Shown: piece after piece, positions 33,902 through 42,889 of the stretch | Layout of the letters: each line of letters opens with the position of its first letter | Position numbering within the stretch: position 1 is the first letter of the stretch | Assembly (NCBI RefSeq): GCF_017114995.1 | Contig: NZ_JABXKL010000015.1 | Coordinates: 57,953-121,952 of the forward strand | Origin: Nostoc sp. NMS9 | GTDB lineage: Bacteria; Cyanobacteriota; Cyanobacteriia; Cyanobacteriales; Nostocaceae | Direction: 5' to 3' | Length of the DNA: 64,000 nt | Translations under genes and position numbers: made by a program | The notes under the pieces: generated by a model | Told to the model about the DNA's origin: nothing | What the model saw: the letters and a program-made list of their open reading frames with translations, nothing else | The model's database searches: none

Positions 33902-36900
33902 ATGATTAAGCTTGGTTTATTGGTACAGTCCCAGAATAATTCTTTGGGTATCGGAAAAGTTACAGAAATATCTGATACTAATGCAAACGTTGAGTATTTC
34001 TGCTCTATAGGGCAACGTCTCCAAAAAACTTTACCTTTAAATTCTCTTTCTCAAGTCAAGCTGGAACCCCAGGCTCGATGCTATATTAAATCCCAAACTC
34101 AGGATAAATGGATAGTTGGCAGAGTTTTCATTTGGGATGATGATACAGAAATGTATCAAATTGATTTACCAGATAAGAAAACTGCGATCGCTTCTGTTGA
34201 AGACATTTACGTTCGTTGTAATCTACCAAATACAGACCCTATCCAAACTCTGGCGATGAAGGGTCACGAAACGCCCTACTTCCACGACAAAAGATTGGCT
34301 TTCGTGAAATCCTTGATTCAGCAACGCGCTGTGAGTCGCGGGATGACGGGACTGATTTCGGCAAATATTAATCTTTATCCTCACCAAGTTGAAGTAGTCA
34401 GGCGGGTACTGGAAGACCCAATTCAACGTTACTTGTTAGCAGATGAGGTGGGACTCGGAAAAACCATCGAAGCGGGTGCGATTCTCCGTCAATTCCTCCT
34501 TGATGAACCGAAAAAAGGTGCGGTGGTGATAGTTCCGCAATATTTGCTCAAACAATGGCGGACTGAGTTAGAAAACAAGTTTTACATTTCCCATTTTCCC
34601 AAACGGGTAGCGGTGCTGGCGGTTGAAGATATTCATAAAATCAACCTGAAAGCAAAGATAGGCTGCTTAATTTTAGATGAAGCCCATCACATCGCAGCAA
34701 TGGCAACCTCTAAGGATGCAACAGTGCGCCAGCGTTTTCAGACTTGCAAAGAACTTGCTCATAAAAGCGATCGCTTACTTTTATTATCTGCCACTCCGGT
34801 TCTCAATCATGAGCAGGATTTTCTGGCCATGTTGCACTTGCTCGACCCGACAACTTATAAACTTGGTGATTTAGCAGGTTTCCGCACCAAAGTTGAAAGC
34901 CGTCAGCAAATTGGTAAACTTCTACTTTCTTTTAAAGAAGGTGCAGAATCAGAAGTTCTCAAAAGCAACTTGCAGCAATTGCGAAACCTTTTTGCTGAGG
35001 ATAAGTATTTACTGAAGCTGGCGGATGATTTGGAAAATTGTTTACAAGCAAATTCTACTGAACAAGAGCAAATCGTCCAAGCGATTCGCGTCCACGTTAG
35101 CGATATCTATCGACTACATCGGCGAATGCTTCGCAACCGTCGCGCTGCGGTGGAAGATGTGATATTTGACCGCAATTTTACGCCAAAAGAAGAGTATGAT
35201 TTAGACGAGCGATCGCTTGATATCCACGAACTCCTCAATCAATGGCGGAGTGTTGCTCCTGGTGAAAAGCAATATCAACGAGTTTTTCTGCTGTTATTTC
35301 TCGCTGCTGGTACTTGGTTAGGGATTTTAGAACAAGTAATTACGGCGCGTTTAACTGCGAAACCTCATGCTAAACTCATCCAGGAGTTTAAAGAAGATGA
35401 TGTTCGCCTATTAACTACAACCCCCAAATTTTCAGGGGAAGAAGAGATTCTCCAATCTTTACTAAAAATTGTTCGTCAACCTCAAGAGGACGGACAACGG
35501 ACGGAAAATTTGAAAACAGTGCTGCTGAATCAGCTAGGTACATACTTCAAAATTCCCGCAAACGTTCGGAAGAATCAAAACGAATTCATCACGAGAATAC
35601 AGCAGAGAATCAAGAGACCAATTACTGGCGATATTCTGCCCAAATTTATTGTATTTACCAGTTTTGTGCAAACTTGTGGCGAAATTGTCCGATATTTATC
35701 TAATACCTTTGGTGCAGAGACAATAGCCAGTCATCAATTTGGAGAATCACCAGACAAGGTTGAGGAAGGCTTAAATAGGTTCAAGGATAACCCAAACTGC
35801 TTTATTTTAGTATGCGATCGCTCTGGAGAAGAAGGACGGAACCTCCAGTTTGCCGATTGGTTAATTCATTTTGACCTTCCTTGGTCGCCTAATCAATTAG
35901 AACAGAGAATTGGCAGACTTGACCGCATTGGCAGCAAAATTGGCATCCAATCTAGTGCCTTGATTGGCCCCTACTTAGAAGATAGCCCTCACAATGCTTG
36001 GTATAAAGTATTAAAGGATGGGTTTGGAATTTTCCAACAATCAATTGCCAGTCTCCAGTTTTATGTCGATGAAAAACTTGCAGAATTAGAAACAGTTTTG
36101 TTTCAGTCAGGTGCGGCTGGATTGTTAGAGATGGTTTCACCAATTCAAGAGCAAATTGAAGCGGAAATAGCCAAAATTAGCGAACAAAATGCTCTAGATG
36201 AAATTGATGCAAACGATGAAATTGCTACCGAGTATTTTCAAGACCTAGATAATTACGATGCTCGTCATCTAGAAATTAGGCGAGCAATTGAAGGCTGGAT
36301 TTGTGACGCGCTGGGATTTAGAGGACTGAATAACCCCGATTCATCAGAGATGCGACGTTATCAACCGACAACGCGTACCTTGGTTCCGATAAATGAGTTA
36401 CAAAACCGTTTTGCTGAGAGTTCCCTTGACCAATTTGGTACTTATAATCGCAGGGTGGCAAACCAGAATGCTGGTGTTAAACTCTTTCGAGTTGGCGAAG
36501 GATTTGTCGAAGCACTCTTGAACTATATCAACTGGGATGACCGAGGTGAAGCCTTTGCTCTATGGCGTACTGATGCATCTTGGGACGCTAAAGAAGGGAA
36601 GGAATGGTTCGGTTTCCAGTGCAATTATGTAGTCGAGGCAAATTTAAGAATTGCCAAACAAGTTTTACTAGATAACAAACTAGATAATTCTCAATTCAAA
36701 AACTTGCAGCGACGTGTTGATGCTCTATTTCCACCAATTATAGAAACTATCTATGTTGATGGTCGCAACGAGCCAATCCGGGTTGTTGAGGATAAAGCTC
36801 TCTTAAGTATTCTGCAACGTCCATATAAAGATAAAAACAATAATCAAGGACGAGATTACAATCTAGCAAAAGAGCGCTTAGGAATTATTGACGATTTTGT

Positions 36901-37213
36901 TGATCCTAGTAAATGGCAAAATTTTTGCTATGAAATGCATAACGCTTCTTCAGAATTACTTTCCAATCGTCCCGATTTTATTGATTTATGTCAAAGTTGT
37001 GCTAAAGTCGCCGAAAAGAAATTAGCCAATAGAGTAGAACAATTAGGTCTACGTTTAAATCAGCAAAGTTGGGATAATACATTGGCTGAAGAATTGAAGA
37101 TAGAAACTGCTTTAAATACAGCCATTCTAGAGGGAATTCGCCAGCCGCTTCTGAGGCTTGATTCTGTGGGTTTTATTGTGGTATCGGGGCGATCGCTTGT
37201 GCAATTTGAGTGA
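33902..37213 (+). CDS. SNF2/RapA-like helicase, possibly defence-related
   Basis: The protein has 1103 residues. An N-terminal beta-rich domain (1-110) precedes a two-lobe SNF2-type motor: LADEVGLGKTIEAGA (about 179-193), LILDEAHH (about 256), LLLLSATPVLN (about 296), and in the second lobe FIVFTSF (about 580), CDRSGEEGRNLQ (about 640) and QRIGRLDRIG (about 668). That last motif and the early GLGKTIEAG are typical of RapA-like ATPases. The C-terminal 400 residues are unassigned. RapA-like proteins recycle RNA polymerase, but large single members also occur in phage defence (for example DrmD of DISARM and DpdE of the deazaguanine system). The start and lack of partner genes do not settle which. 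It is flanked by mobile repeats. Confidence 0.8.
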   Translation: MIKLGLLVQSQNNSLGIGKVTEISDTNANVEYFCSIGQRLQKTLPLNSLSQVKLEPQARCYIKSQTQDKWIVGRVFIWDDDTEMYQIDLPDKKTAIASVEDIYVRCNLPNTDPIQTLAMKGHETPYFHDKRLAFVKSLIQQRAVSRGMTGLISANINLYPHQVEVVRRVLEDPIQRYLLADEVGLGKTIEAGAILRQFLLDEPKKGAVVIVPQYLLKQWRTELENKFYISHFPKRVAVLAVEDIHKINLKAKIGCLILDEAHHIAAMATSKDATVRQRFQTCKELAHKSDRLLLLSATPVLNHEQDFLAMLHLLDPTTYKLGDLAGFRTKVESRQQIGKLLLSFKEGAESEVLKSNLQQLRNLFAEDKYLLKLADDLENCLQANSTEQEQIVQAIRVHVSDIYRLHRRMLRNRRAAVEDVIFDRNFTPKEEYDLDERSLDIHELLNQWRSVAPGEKQYQRVFLLLFLAAGTWLGILEQVITARLTAKPHAKLIQEFKEDDVRLLTTTPKFSGEEEILQSLLKIVRQPQEDGQRTENLKTVLLNQLGTYFKIPANVRKNQNEFITRIQQRIKRPITGDILPKFIVFTSFVQTCGEIVRYLSNTFGAETIASHQFGESPDKVEEGLNRFKDNPNCFILVCDRSGEEGRNLQFADWLIHFDLPWSPNQLEQRIGRLDRIGSKIGIQSSALIGPYLEDSPHNAWYKVLKDGFGIFQQSIASLQFYVDEKLAELETVLFQSGAAGLLEMVSPIQEQIEAEIAKISEQNALDEIDANDEIATEYFQDLDNYDARHLEIRRAIEGWICDALGFRGLNNPDSSEMRRYQPTTRTLVPINELQNRFAESSLDQFGTYNRRVANQNAGVKLFRVGEGFVEALLNYINWDDRGEAFALWRTDASWDAKEGKEWFGFQCNYVVEANLRIAKQVLLDNKLDNSQFKNLQRRVDALFPPIIETIYVDGRNEPIRVVEDKALLSILQRPYKDKNNNQGRDYNLAKERLGIIDDFVDPSKWQNFCYEMHNASSELLSNRPDFIDLCQSCAKVAEKKLANRVEQLGLRLNQQSWDNTLAEELKIETALNTAILEGIRQPLLRLDSVGFIVVSGRSLVQFE

Positions 37214-37260
37214 TATTGTGTGTGATTAAATAGGTTTGGTAATCCTAATTGAGAGCTTGA

Positions 37261-37296
37261 GATCCCCAACTTCTTTAAAAAGTCGGGGATATTTTT
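37261..37296 (+). terminator. Intrinsic terminator of the helicase gene
   Basis: GATCCCCAACTTCTTT and AAAGTCGGGGAT pair in an imperfect stem, followed by TTTTT at about 37292-37296, about 50 bp after the helicase stop. Confidence 0.75.
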
Positions 37297-37337
37297 GTTC
37301 TGGTGTTACTGATGAAATTGCTATAAAAACATATACA

Positions 37338-37374
37338 GCAGTTCTCAAGTAGATAAGGTACAAAGTGCAGGACT
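37338..37374. repeat. 37 bp dispersed repeat, second copy at 62434
   Basis: GCAGTTCTCAAGTAGATAAG then GTACAAAGTGCAGGACT matches 62434-62470 with five differences over 37 bases, same orientation. Both copies are intergenic. Confidence 0.7.
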
Positions 37375-37382
37375 CACGCATC

Positions 37383-37500
37383 ATATCATGTCCGTATAAT
37401 TAGTTATGATTTCCACAGTCATTGCACCCCTCCCCGCCTGCGGGGAGGGGCTGGGGGTGGGGTTCTTCGGGTTTAATAAGTAATCTAGCGGACATGATAT
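37383..37500. mobile_element. MITE-like element (118 bp)
   Basis: Perfect 12 bp inverted repeats ATATCATGTCCG and CGGACATGATAT form the ends. The centre holds the same GC-rich stem (CCCCTCCCCGC...GCGGGGAGGGG) as the element at 17941. No coding capacity. Confidence 0.7.
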
Positions 37501-37749
37501 CAGACATAAATTGTTTCTCCTCCCCGATGCTTTGGCTATCCATTACTCACATTTTTTCTTAACAATCTTGAAACGCTTGTTTGATCGGTATCTCGAACAC
37601 TGAAGTTTCATACTTGACAAATTAGATATTAGGATTGTCGCTAAAATTAGGTTTTTATTGAGAATGAATAAGGTTTAGAAAAAACGCGACTATTAGTCAG
37701 GGTGTAATCCATCGCAGTACCAAAGAATTCACAAACAACAGGAGAACCG

Positions 37750-38553
37750 ATGACTGATAAAAAGGTTGTGCTAGTAACAGGAGCATCATCTGGATTTGGG
37801 CAGTTAACTGCTCAAAAGCTTGCTCAAGAAGGTTACTGGGTCTTCGGTACCAGTCGCAAGGAACATCCAACTTTACAAGATGTGGAAATGTTGACACTCG
37901 ATGTTACCTCTGAGTCTTCAGTACAATCCTGTATCAAACAGTTGCTCGCACGGGCTAATCACATTGATTTACTGATTAACAATGCTGGACAAATTCATGC
38001 CAGCATGATTGAGGAAACTTCTTTAGAACAAGCCAAGGAGGTTTTTGAAACCAACTTTTGGGGTGTTGTCCGGGTTAGCAATGCTGTTTTGCCAGTTATG
38101 AGACAGCAGCGTAGTGGGCATATTATTAATATCAGTTCGCTGGCGGGATTGATTGGCGCACCAGGCCAAGGTTTTTACAGTGCAAGTAAGTTTGCAATTG
38201 AAGGTTATAGTGAAGCATTGAGCGTGGAACTCGACCCCTTCAATATTAAAGTGTCTTTAATTGAGCCTGGTTACTTTAAGACCAACTTCAACCACGCCAT
38301 GTTGTCACCCACATTGAATTACGCTGATTACGACAATGTACGCGATGTGATTCGCTCAACTGTTAGTCAAGCAATTGCACAAGGCGACGATCCTGAAAAA
38401 GTTGCACAGACGATTCTATTTGCTGCTCGTAGTCGGTTGCCACGATTACGCTATCGTGTTGGCAATGAGGCACAATGGTTGCCTCGCTTAAAAGCAATAT
38501 TGCCAGATAACTTGTTTCGATTTGGTGCGCGTAAGCGGTTGAATTTACCATAA
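37750..38553 (+). CDS. Short-chain dehydrogenase/reductase
   Basis: The protein has 267 residues. The SDR features are VLVTGASSGFGQLTAQ (about 5-20), DVTSESS after strand 3, NNAG at about 80, the catalytic Ser in INISSLAGL and Tyr-x-x-x-Lys in YSASKFA, then LIEPGYFKTNF. The Arg in GTSRKEHP after strand 2 suggests NADPH use. The substrate is unknown. It follows a 530 bp repeat-rich gap and is not in an operon; the convergent dus gene ends 28 bp downstream. Confidence 0.9.
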   Translation: MTDKKVVLVTGASSGFGQLTAQKLAQEGYWVFGTSRKEHPTLQDVEMLTLDVTSESSVQSCIKQLLARANHIDLLINNAGQIHASMIEETSLEQAKEVFETNFWGVVRVSNAVLPVMRQQRSGHIINISSLAGLIGAPGQGFYSASKFAIEGYSEALSVELDPFNIKVSLIEPGYFKTNFNHAMLSPTLNYADYDNVRDVIRSTVSQAIAQGDDPEKVAQTILFAARSRLPRLRYRVGNEAQWLPRLKAILPDNLFRFGARKRLNLP

Positions 38554-38581
38554 ATCACAGCCAAATCTACAACGCCCGATA

Positions 38582-39607
38582 TTACACGCTCAAAGAAGGT
38601 GCTAGGGCTAAAGTTTTTGTCAGATCGGTAAGGAGAACGCGATCGCAAAGGTTAAACAATTCTGCCTCAGTAGAAGTCTGGCGCATCAACCGTAAAAAAT
38701 CACCTTCAGTGTCAACACTCAGGGCAATGTAGTTGAGGAACATTTTCATGTAGCCTACGCGCGATCGCTCTGGCATAGTTGCTGCTGTGGGGGTTTGCCA
38801 TAAACGATCAATATAGTTGCGTACCTCCGCTAAAGGAACGGGCGCGATCGGCTCGAAACGCAAAGCTTGCCGAATTTGATTAAAAAGCCAAGGATTCCCG
38901 ATCGCCCAGCGTCCTACCATCACACCCGCCGCGCCCGTTTGAGAAAGCACTTCAACAGCAGTTGTTGCCGAGTTGATATTGCCATTAGCAAGTACTGGAC
39001 AATGAACTCGTCTGACTGCTTCAGCGATCAAATCATACTTCACTGCCCCGTGGTACATATCTTTCACCGTGCGACCATGCAAACTCAGCAAATCAATGCT
39101 GTGGCGATTGATTATATCTAGAATTTTGTAAAAATTATCTGTATTTTCAAAGCCTACACGCATCTTGACGGTCAAAGGTCGATCGTTGACTGCTTGCCGC
39201 AGTTCTGCCAAAATCCGATCCACTTTTTCCGGCAAGAGCAGCAATCCACCTCCAACATTTTTGCGATAGATTCTAGGTGCTGGACAGCCCATATTCAAGT
39301 CAACTCCAGCGATATTATAGTTGCAGAGTTCCTTTGCTGTTCTTACTAAGTCTGGAATGCTTTCGCCAATCATTTGAGCAAAAACGGGGCGACCTGTGTC
39401 GTTTTCGGTGATTGCTGCCAGAATGCTACGATTGAGCCGTGAGGTATCATTGACGCGGAAATATTCGGTAAAAAAGTAGTCAGGGCTGCCGTAGTGGGCG
39501 ATGACCCTCATAAACCAGAGGTTTGTCACATCCTGCATGGGCGCAAGAGCGGTGAGGGGTAGGTGTGGATAGAACGATTGGGGGAGCGATACCTGGGGCA
39601 TAAACAT
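38582..39607 (-). CDS. tRNA-dihydrouridine synthase (Dus)
   Basis: The protein has 341 residues, an FMN TIM barrel. Diagnostic blocks are LAPMQDVTNLWFMRV at the N-terminus, VDLNMGCPAPRIYRKNVGG with the catalytic Cys, LTVKMRVGFEN, LSLHGRTVKDMYHG, VLANGNI and GVMVGRWAIGNPWLF. It reduces uridines in the tRNA D-arm using FMN and NADPH. Cyanobacteria often have more than one Dus; which position this one modifies cannot be told. The start is the ATG at 39607 or the second ATG at 39601. A dispersed repeat begins 8 bp upstream. Confidence 0.93.
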   Translation of the reverse strand: MFMPQVSLPQSFYPHLPLTALAPMQDVTNLWFMRVIAHYGSPDYFFTEYFRVNDTSRLNRSILAAITENDTGRPVFAQMIGESIPDLVRTAKELCNYNIAGVDLNMGCPAPRIYRKNVGGGLLLLPEKVDRILAELRQAVNDRPLTVKMRVGFENTDNFYKILDIINRHSIDLLSLHGRTVKDMYHGAVKYDLIAEAVRRVHCPVLANGNINSATTAVEVLSQTGAAGVMVGRWAIGNPWLFNQIRQALRFEPIAPVPLAEVRNYIDRLWQTPTAATMPERSRVGYMKMFLNYIALSVDTEGDFLRLMRQTSTEAELFNLCDRVLLTDLTKTLALAPSLSV

Positions 39608-39614
39608 GAAGACA

Positions 39615-39643
39615 GCGATGCCTACGGCGGGCTACGCCTACGC
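39615..39643. repeat. Dispersed 29 bp repeat, second copy at 48112
   Basis: GCGATGCCTACGGCGGGCTA followed by CGCCTACGC matches 48112-48140 at 28 of 29 positions. It is a stem-forming repeat with TAGGC/GCCTA arms. Confidence 0.8.
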
Positions 39644-39771
39644 ACTCTGGAAGTTTTGGCATAGTAGCAGTGTACTGCCTGTTCCAAGCGATCGCTGCTT
39701 TGGTGCAACTTTGACTCTTTGAATTTTTTGTCAGATACAAGGGTGCTATAACCAAATATAAGTGTCAAAAG

Positions 39772-40362
39772 CTACTTAATCCAACGTTTAGTTGCCTCTG
39801 CAATGCGTTCCCCAAAGCGTAGTGAAGTCAGATAATCACCCGAATCTAACACTGGTTCTTTGCCACTCATATCAAGTTGACTTTGACCCATTACACCTAG
39901 AAATCCTCCTAATCGATTTACCCCATCATCTTTACCAGATAAAAAGCTTTGCAAGTCTCCCACATTTACCCAAATCATGCCATGTTGGGCTGCGTTGGTA
40001 GCTAAATAGAGAAGTGTGCCTTGTTTATCGCCACTAGGAGAGCTGGAATGGGTAAAACCCCCAGCGATTTTGTCTTTCCATCCATGTCGGAACCAAACTT
40101 CGCTAGCAGCATCAATAAATGCCTTGAACTGAGCCGCGACACCACCCATGTAGGTAGGAGAGCCAAAAACAATTGCATCAGCTTGATTGAGAGTTGCTAT
40201 TACCTCATCATTCTTCCAACGACCATTGACTATCTGCTCTCCAGTAATCCGTAGCAGTTCAACAGTAGTGTCTTTAACTTTACTTGCACCTTCAGCAATA
40301 GCTTGGGCCATAAGATGAGTATGACCTGCACTAGAAAAATAGATAATCACAACGCTGGGCAT
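39772..40362 (-). CDS. Flavodoxin-family NAD(P)H:quinone oxidoreductase (WrbA-like)
   Basis: The protein has 196 residues. The FMN phosphate-binding loop is YFSSAGHTHLMAQAIAEGA (about 8-26), followed by AIVFGSPTYMGGVAAQFKAF, typical of WrbA-type flavodoxins, and a long C-terminal region with GWKDKIAGGFTHSSSPSGDKQ. These proteins carry two-electron reduction of quinones and protect against oxidative stress. It lacks some insertions of classic WrbA, so the broader family label is safer. The gene is monocistronic. Confidence 0.82.
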   Translation of the reverse strand: MPSVVIIYFSSAGHTHLMAQAIAEGASKVKDTTVELLRITGEQIVNGRWKNDEVIATLNQADAIVFGSPTYMGGVAAQFKAFIDAASEVWFRHGWKDKIAGGFTHSSSPSGDKQGTLLYLATNAAQHGMIWVNVGDLQSFLSGKDDGVNRLGGFLGVMGQSQLDMSGKEPVLDSGDYLTSLRFGERIAEATKRWIK

Positions 40363-40632
40363 AAGAGGTTTAGTTAAAATTTTGACTGAAACTGAACGAG
40401 AAATATCATAAGGACTACTGGCTTATAAAGTAAAGTAGTCAATCTTAAAGTCATGCAAATCCCAGCAGGTTTTTTCTGGAGCTAGAGCCGTGTACTGAAA
40501 CTTAGGGCTAAACTTATTATGTAACAAAACATAAAAATAGATTTTGTTAGTCTCTAATTTGTTCTTCTCTGTTATTCTTCTAAAAGAAAATTCTTTTGCT
40601 CCAAGTCTTTCTCCTATTTATATCAACCAGGT

Positions 40633-41130
40633 ATGTGTCTCAATAATGTAGTGATTGACCGTGCCAGCCCCAATGATGTTACTGAAATCGTCAAGTTGGT
40701 CCAAGCCAATGATGCAGAACATGGTGGTATGTTGTTAGGTCATCTTGAGCCAGAGGCTGTAATGATGACCATATCTAAAATGCCGAGCGTTGTAGCCCGT
40801 AAAGATGGTCAAGTTGTAGGATTCTTACTCAGTTGGTCAAAGACAACTGCTAATTTACCAATTATAACGGTGATGTTACAAGCCTATCCTGGTACAAAAG
40901 ATGCTTACTTATATGGCCCCATTTGTGTTGATGAAACTATGCGTGGACAAGGTATTGCTGCGGTAATGTTTGCTAAGTTGAAAGATTTTCTACCAGACCG
41001 GGAAGGAATACTGTTCATAAACGCAAACAACAAAGCATCACTTCAGGCACATCAAAAGATGGGTATGTGCAAGATGGCAGAGTTCATCTATGAAGGAACT
41101 GAATTTTTGATATTCGCGTATAATAGCTAA
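40633..41130 (+). CDS. GNAT-family N-acetyltransferase
   Basis: The protein has 165 residues. It shows the GNAT core: IDRASPNDVTEIVKLV at the start, VVARKDGQVVGFLLSW, the strand 4 region AYLYGPICVDETMRGQGIAA with the acetyl-CoA pyrophosphate loop RGQGIA, and the C-terminal LFINANNKASLQAHQKMGM. It should transfer an acetyl group from acetyl-CoA to an amine; the substrate is unknown. It stands alone between a flavodoxin-like gene and a PEP-CTERM protein gene. Confidence 0.88.
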   Translation: MCLNNVVIDRASPNDVTEIVKLVQANDAEHGGMLLGHLEPEAVMMTISKMPSVVARKDGQVVGFLLSWSKTTANLPIITVMLQAYPGTKDAYLYGPICVDETMRGQGIAAVMFAKLKDFLPDREGILFINANNKASLQAHQKMGMCKMAEFIYEGTEFLIFAYNS

Positions 41131-41336
41131 CTAGTTGATAGGTTATCTTTAAAATTAAACTGAGTGGCTAATTTGGATAATTTAAGTTATTTACTACTTG
41201 CTTAATCTGGAAAGTGACACAAGAGGGTTATTAGCCAACAGCTAGGAAATTTATTTCATGACAGAAGATGGGGCTTGATGGTGTAAATTAGTTGTCCATA
41301 AGTCTGTAATCTGCTCTTGTTGGAATCCAAACCTCT

Positions 41337-42077
41337 ATGCATTTACTAAAAGTATCAATTTTGACATTCTTGGTAACAACATTTTCATTTCTTCAACAAA
41401 GCCGTGCTGATACCAGTGCGCCACCAATTAAAACACAGGTTCAGGAAGTAGCACAGTGGTTCACTGGTTTTTTTGATAATGCCCAACAGATTGCTAATAG
41501 CCCCTCTGTGCCATTAATTACTATGTCAAATTGTAGTGTGCAACTAGATGATACTAATCCTTTGGCTGGCACACAGAACGTTTATCTAGAGCAAGAAAGC
41601 CCAGGTTTTGAGCGGCTACGCCTCTATTCTTTTAATGAAGGAAATTCGGCTGTGAATCTAAGTATTAGCAGCTTTGTAAATGAAAATATTGTACGCGGAT
41701 TATGCAATCATTCTCAGTCTAGGCGACAGCTTGGTATTAACAATGTTGAGAAGAACACCTGTAATCTGCAATTATTTTGGGAGCCGAACAGCTACATTGG
41801 GAATAACGCTCCCAATGGCTGTATAACAAGTAATGGCTTCAAAGTGGTTTCCGATGTAACTATTGAGCAGAGTAGCATCGACTCCTTAGACAAAATTTTT
41901 GACAAAAAAGGTAATTTACTTGTGGCCACACCCATCGAATTCCGTCGAGTTAATTCTGTTCCAGAACCTTCTGTCACATTCGGGTTGCTGGCTTTGGGAA
42001 TTTGGAGTACAAAAAATACAATTTCAGATTGGCAAAAACAGAAATCAAAAAAGAATAAAACCTCTGTTTCAAGTTAG
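41337..42077 (+). CDS. PEP-CTERM domain protein of unknown function
   Basis: The protein has 246 residues. The N-terminus is a signal peptide (LLKVSILTFLVTTFSFLQQSRA). The C-terminus has the sorting signature SVPEPSVTFGLLALGIW followed by basic residues (KQKSKKNKTS), the PEP-CTERM arrangement processed by exosortases. The body contains four cysteines (MSNCSVQL, GLCNHS, KNTCNLQ and NGCITS), perhaps two disulphides. Such proteins are exported and anchored or released into extracellular matrix; the specific role is unknown. No exosortase gene is seen in the window. Confidence 0.75.
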   Translation: MHLLKVSILTFLVTTFSFLQQSRADTSAPPIKTQVQEVAQWFTGFFDNAQQIANSPSVPLITMSNCSVQLDDTNPLAGTQNVYLEQESPGFERLRLYSFNEGNSAVNLSISSFVNENIVRGLCNHSQSRRQLGINNVEKNTCNLQLFWEPNSYIGNNAPNGCITSNGFKVVSDVTIEQSSIDSLDKIFDKKGNLLVATPIEFRRVNSVPEPSVTFGLLALGIWSTKNTISDWQKQKSKKNKTSVSS

Positions 42078-42127
42078 CGATGGGGGGCAACAAGGTTCTA
42101 AGCTTTAGCTGACTAACCTGAGCTGGA

Positions 42128-42688
42128 TCAATTTGAGTCGTGTCCAATCACTAAACATTCATTTTGGACTCTGGTAAGCATATCGTTAAAAGCAGGAGTA
42201 TAACAACCATCTTTATCAACAACCTTACGGAGAGTATACTCACCAGCCCGAGAAAGTCCGCCGAACCAAACGTTCTTTCTATGCCAAATATCTCCATTGA
42301 GAGAATTTTTGTCTTGGGACATTGTGAAACTGACAATCGATTTTGAAACTGATATTCCCAGGAAAACAGGTATGACTTGAGCTTGTTGCAAAGTTTCATC
42401 TTCAAACTGAATTTTGTAACTTACTTGAAACCATTGAATTAAACGTAGTAATATCCAGCCAGCAATCGAGTCATGAAAAGTCCACTGTAACGGGGCAAAG
42501 ATCGGTAAAAGCAAAGTTCTATTCTGTATATCCCATTCTAAATTGTACATAGTAATGCAAGTATCTGGCAGTGGATTGCCATCCATAAAAAACACACCTT
42601 TAAGGACAAATGGTAAGTTTGTTTCTTTGATTGGAATCATCCAGATAGCAATATTATTAAGTTGCTTTTTCTCAATTAATTCAGCCAT
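42128..42688 (-). CDS. Protein of unknown function near the P450-lipoxygenase pair
   Basis: The protein has 186 residues and no signal peptide. Motif-like stretches are NNIAIWMIPIKETNLPFVLKG, DSIAGWILLRLIQWFQVSYK and NGDIWHRKNVWFGGLSRAGEY. The central hydrophobic patch suggests a lipid- or membrane-facing helix. I do not recognise the family. It is on the same strand as the cytochrome P450 and lipoxygenase genes, 201 bp downstream of the P450, so a role in the same oxylipin route is conceivable but not shown. Confidence 0.55.
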   Translation of the reverse strand: MAELIEKKQLNNIAIWMIPIKETNLPFVLKGVFFMDGNPLPDTCITMYNLEWDIQNRTLLLPIFAPLQWTFHDSIAGWILLRLIQWFQVSYKIQFEDETLQQAQVIPVFLGISVSKSIVSFTMSQDKNSLNGDIWHRKNVWFGGLSRAGEYTLRKVVDKDGCYTPAFNDMLTRVQNECLVIGHDSN

Positions 42689-42814
42689 ATAATTTGTAAT
42701 TACTTCCTTTCGGCTAAAAGAATACCTAAATTTTTCAAGAACCGAGTAAGAGAAAAGATGAGGAATCTGGCACTAGAAAAAGAGCAGAAGATTTCAGCTT
42801 AAGTTGACACCAAT

Positions 42815-42865
42815 GCACAGTTGTGCGCCCCTACGTTCGCGGAGCGTCCCGCAGAGATGGGATGT
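42815..42865. repeat. Dispersed palindromic repeat
   Basis: The sequence cctacgttcgcggagcgtcc followed by cgcagagatggg is a stem-forming repeat (gcggagcgtcccgc). Related words occur at 33699-33770 and 46540-46570 (cgcagcgtctcg). It lies downstream of the P450 stop. Confidence 0.55.
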
Positions 42866-42889
42866 TTTTTTTAACTGCAAGTCCCTTAC

